Origin: Tubiluchus corallicola | Lineage: Eukaryota > Priapulida > Priapulimorpha > Priapulimorphida > Tubiluchidae | Length of the DNA: 32,500 bases | Reading direction: 5' to 3' | Assembly: GCA_030141605.1 (NCBI GenBank) | Contig: JAQGDQ010000306.1 | Coordinates: 1-32,500 of the forward strand | In this document: in pieces, positions 32,330 to 32,500 of the stretch | How positions within the stretch are numbered: the stretch's first letter is position 1 | Layout of the letters: every line of letters begins with the position of its first letter | Position numbers and translations under genes: made by a program | Notes under the pieces: model-generated | Told to the model about the DNA's origin: nothing | Databases searched by the model: none | What the model saw: only the letters and a program-made list of their open reading frames with translations

Positions 32330-32500
32330 GTTACAAACACACACTTGATTAAAACTTGAATGACATCTAACAATGTAATGGATGGCCAGCTATAAGGGAT
32401 GAACTTCAGATTGTTTTGTCCACTGGAAGATGCGATGGGCTACTGATTAAAACATCTGCAATGTAACCAGAATGTTTCTAGTTCTACTAACGTTGGCTGA

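Overview
The window is AT-rich, gene-poor eukaryotic DNA, most likely from an invertebrate metazoan. Evidence for this is long microsatellites of several classes, at least four cut-and-paste DNA transposon insertions or remnants (three with perfect 8-bp or TA target-site duplications), a SINE-like head resembling a 5S rRNA-derived promoter, no open frame of convincing length, and no bacterial gene organisation. 5S-derived SINEs are best known from deuterostomes, so a marine deuterostome such as a tunicate is possible, but I cannot fix the species.

Layout. 1-88 is a (GA)n tract. 568-814 is a TA-flanked MITE. About 2480-3300 is copy 1 of a diverged repeat whose copy 2 lies at about 30290-31115 in the same orientation. 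4138-5214 is a dense trinucleotide-repeat district with CTG, CTA, GAC and a 15-bp minisatellite, followed by two 63-bp direct repeats 790 bp apart, each carrying a hairpin. 6968-7225 is a degenerate minisatellite. 7558-7776 is a TA/CA/CGCA tract with strong Z-DNA potential. 14138-14425 is a hAT MITE. 16854-18169 is a 1316-bp non-autonomous hAT element into which a 96-bp hAT MITE (17358-17453) has inserted. 20628-20862 is another degenerate minisatellite. About 21440-23090 is a DNA transposon-like unit with inverted ends, many GCCTAG-type internal repeats and an 80-codon open frame. 24829-25116 is a (CATA)n block. About 25665-25775 is the 5S-like SINE head on the minus strand. 29293-29923 is a pogo/Tigger-like remnant. 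32125-32329 is a 205-bp fold-back palindrome.

Protein coding. No complete gene is visible. The best candidates are single exons bounded by plausible splice sites: a CARD-like segment at 10361-10596 (minus), a cysteine-containing exon at 23635-23807 (plus), a helical exon at 24286-24415 (minus), and the transposon-borne frame at 21760-22002 (minus). All are low confidence, because strong splice-site matches with short open frames are expected by chance in this much AT-rich DNA. The rest reads as intron or intergenic sequence shaped by repeat turnover.
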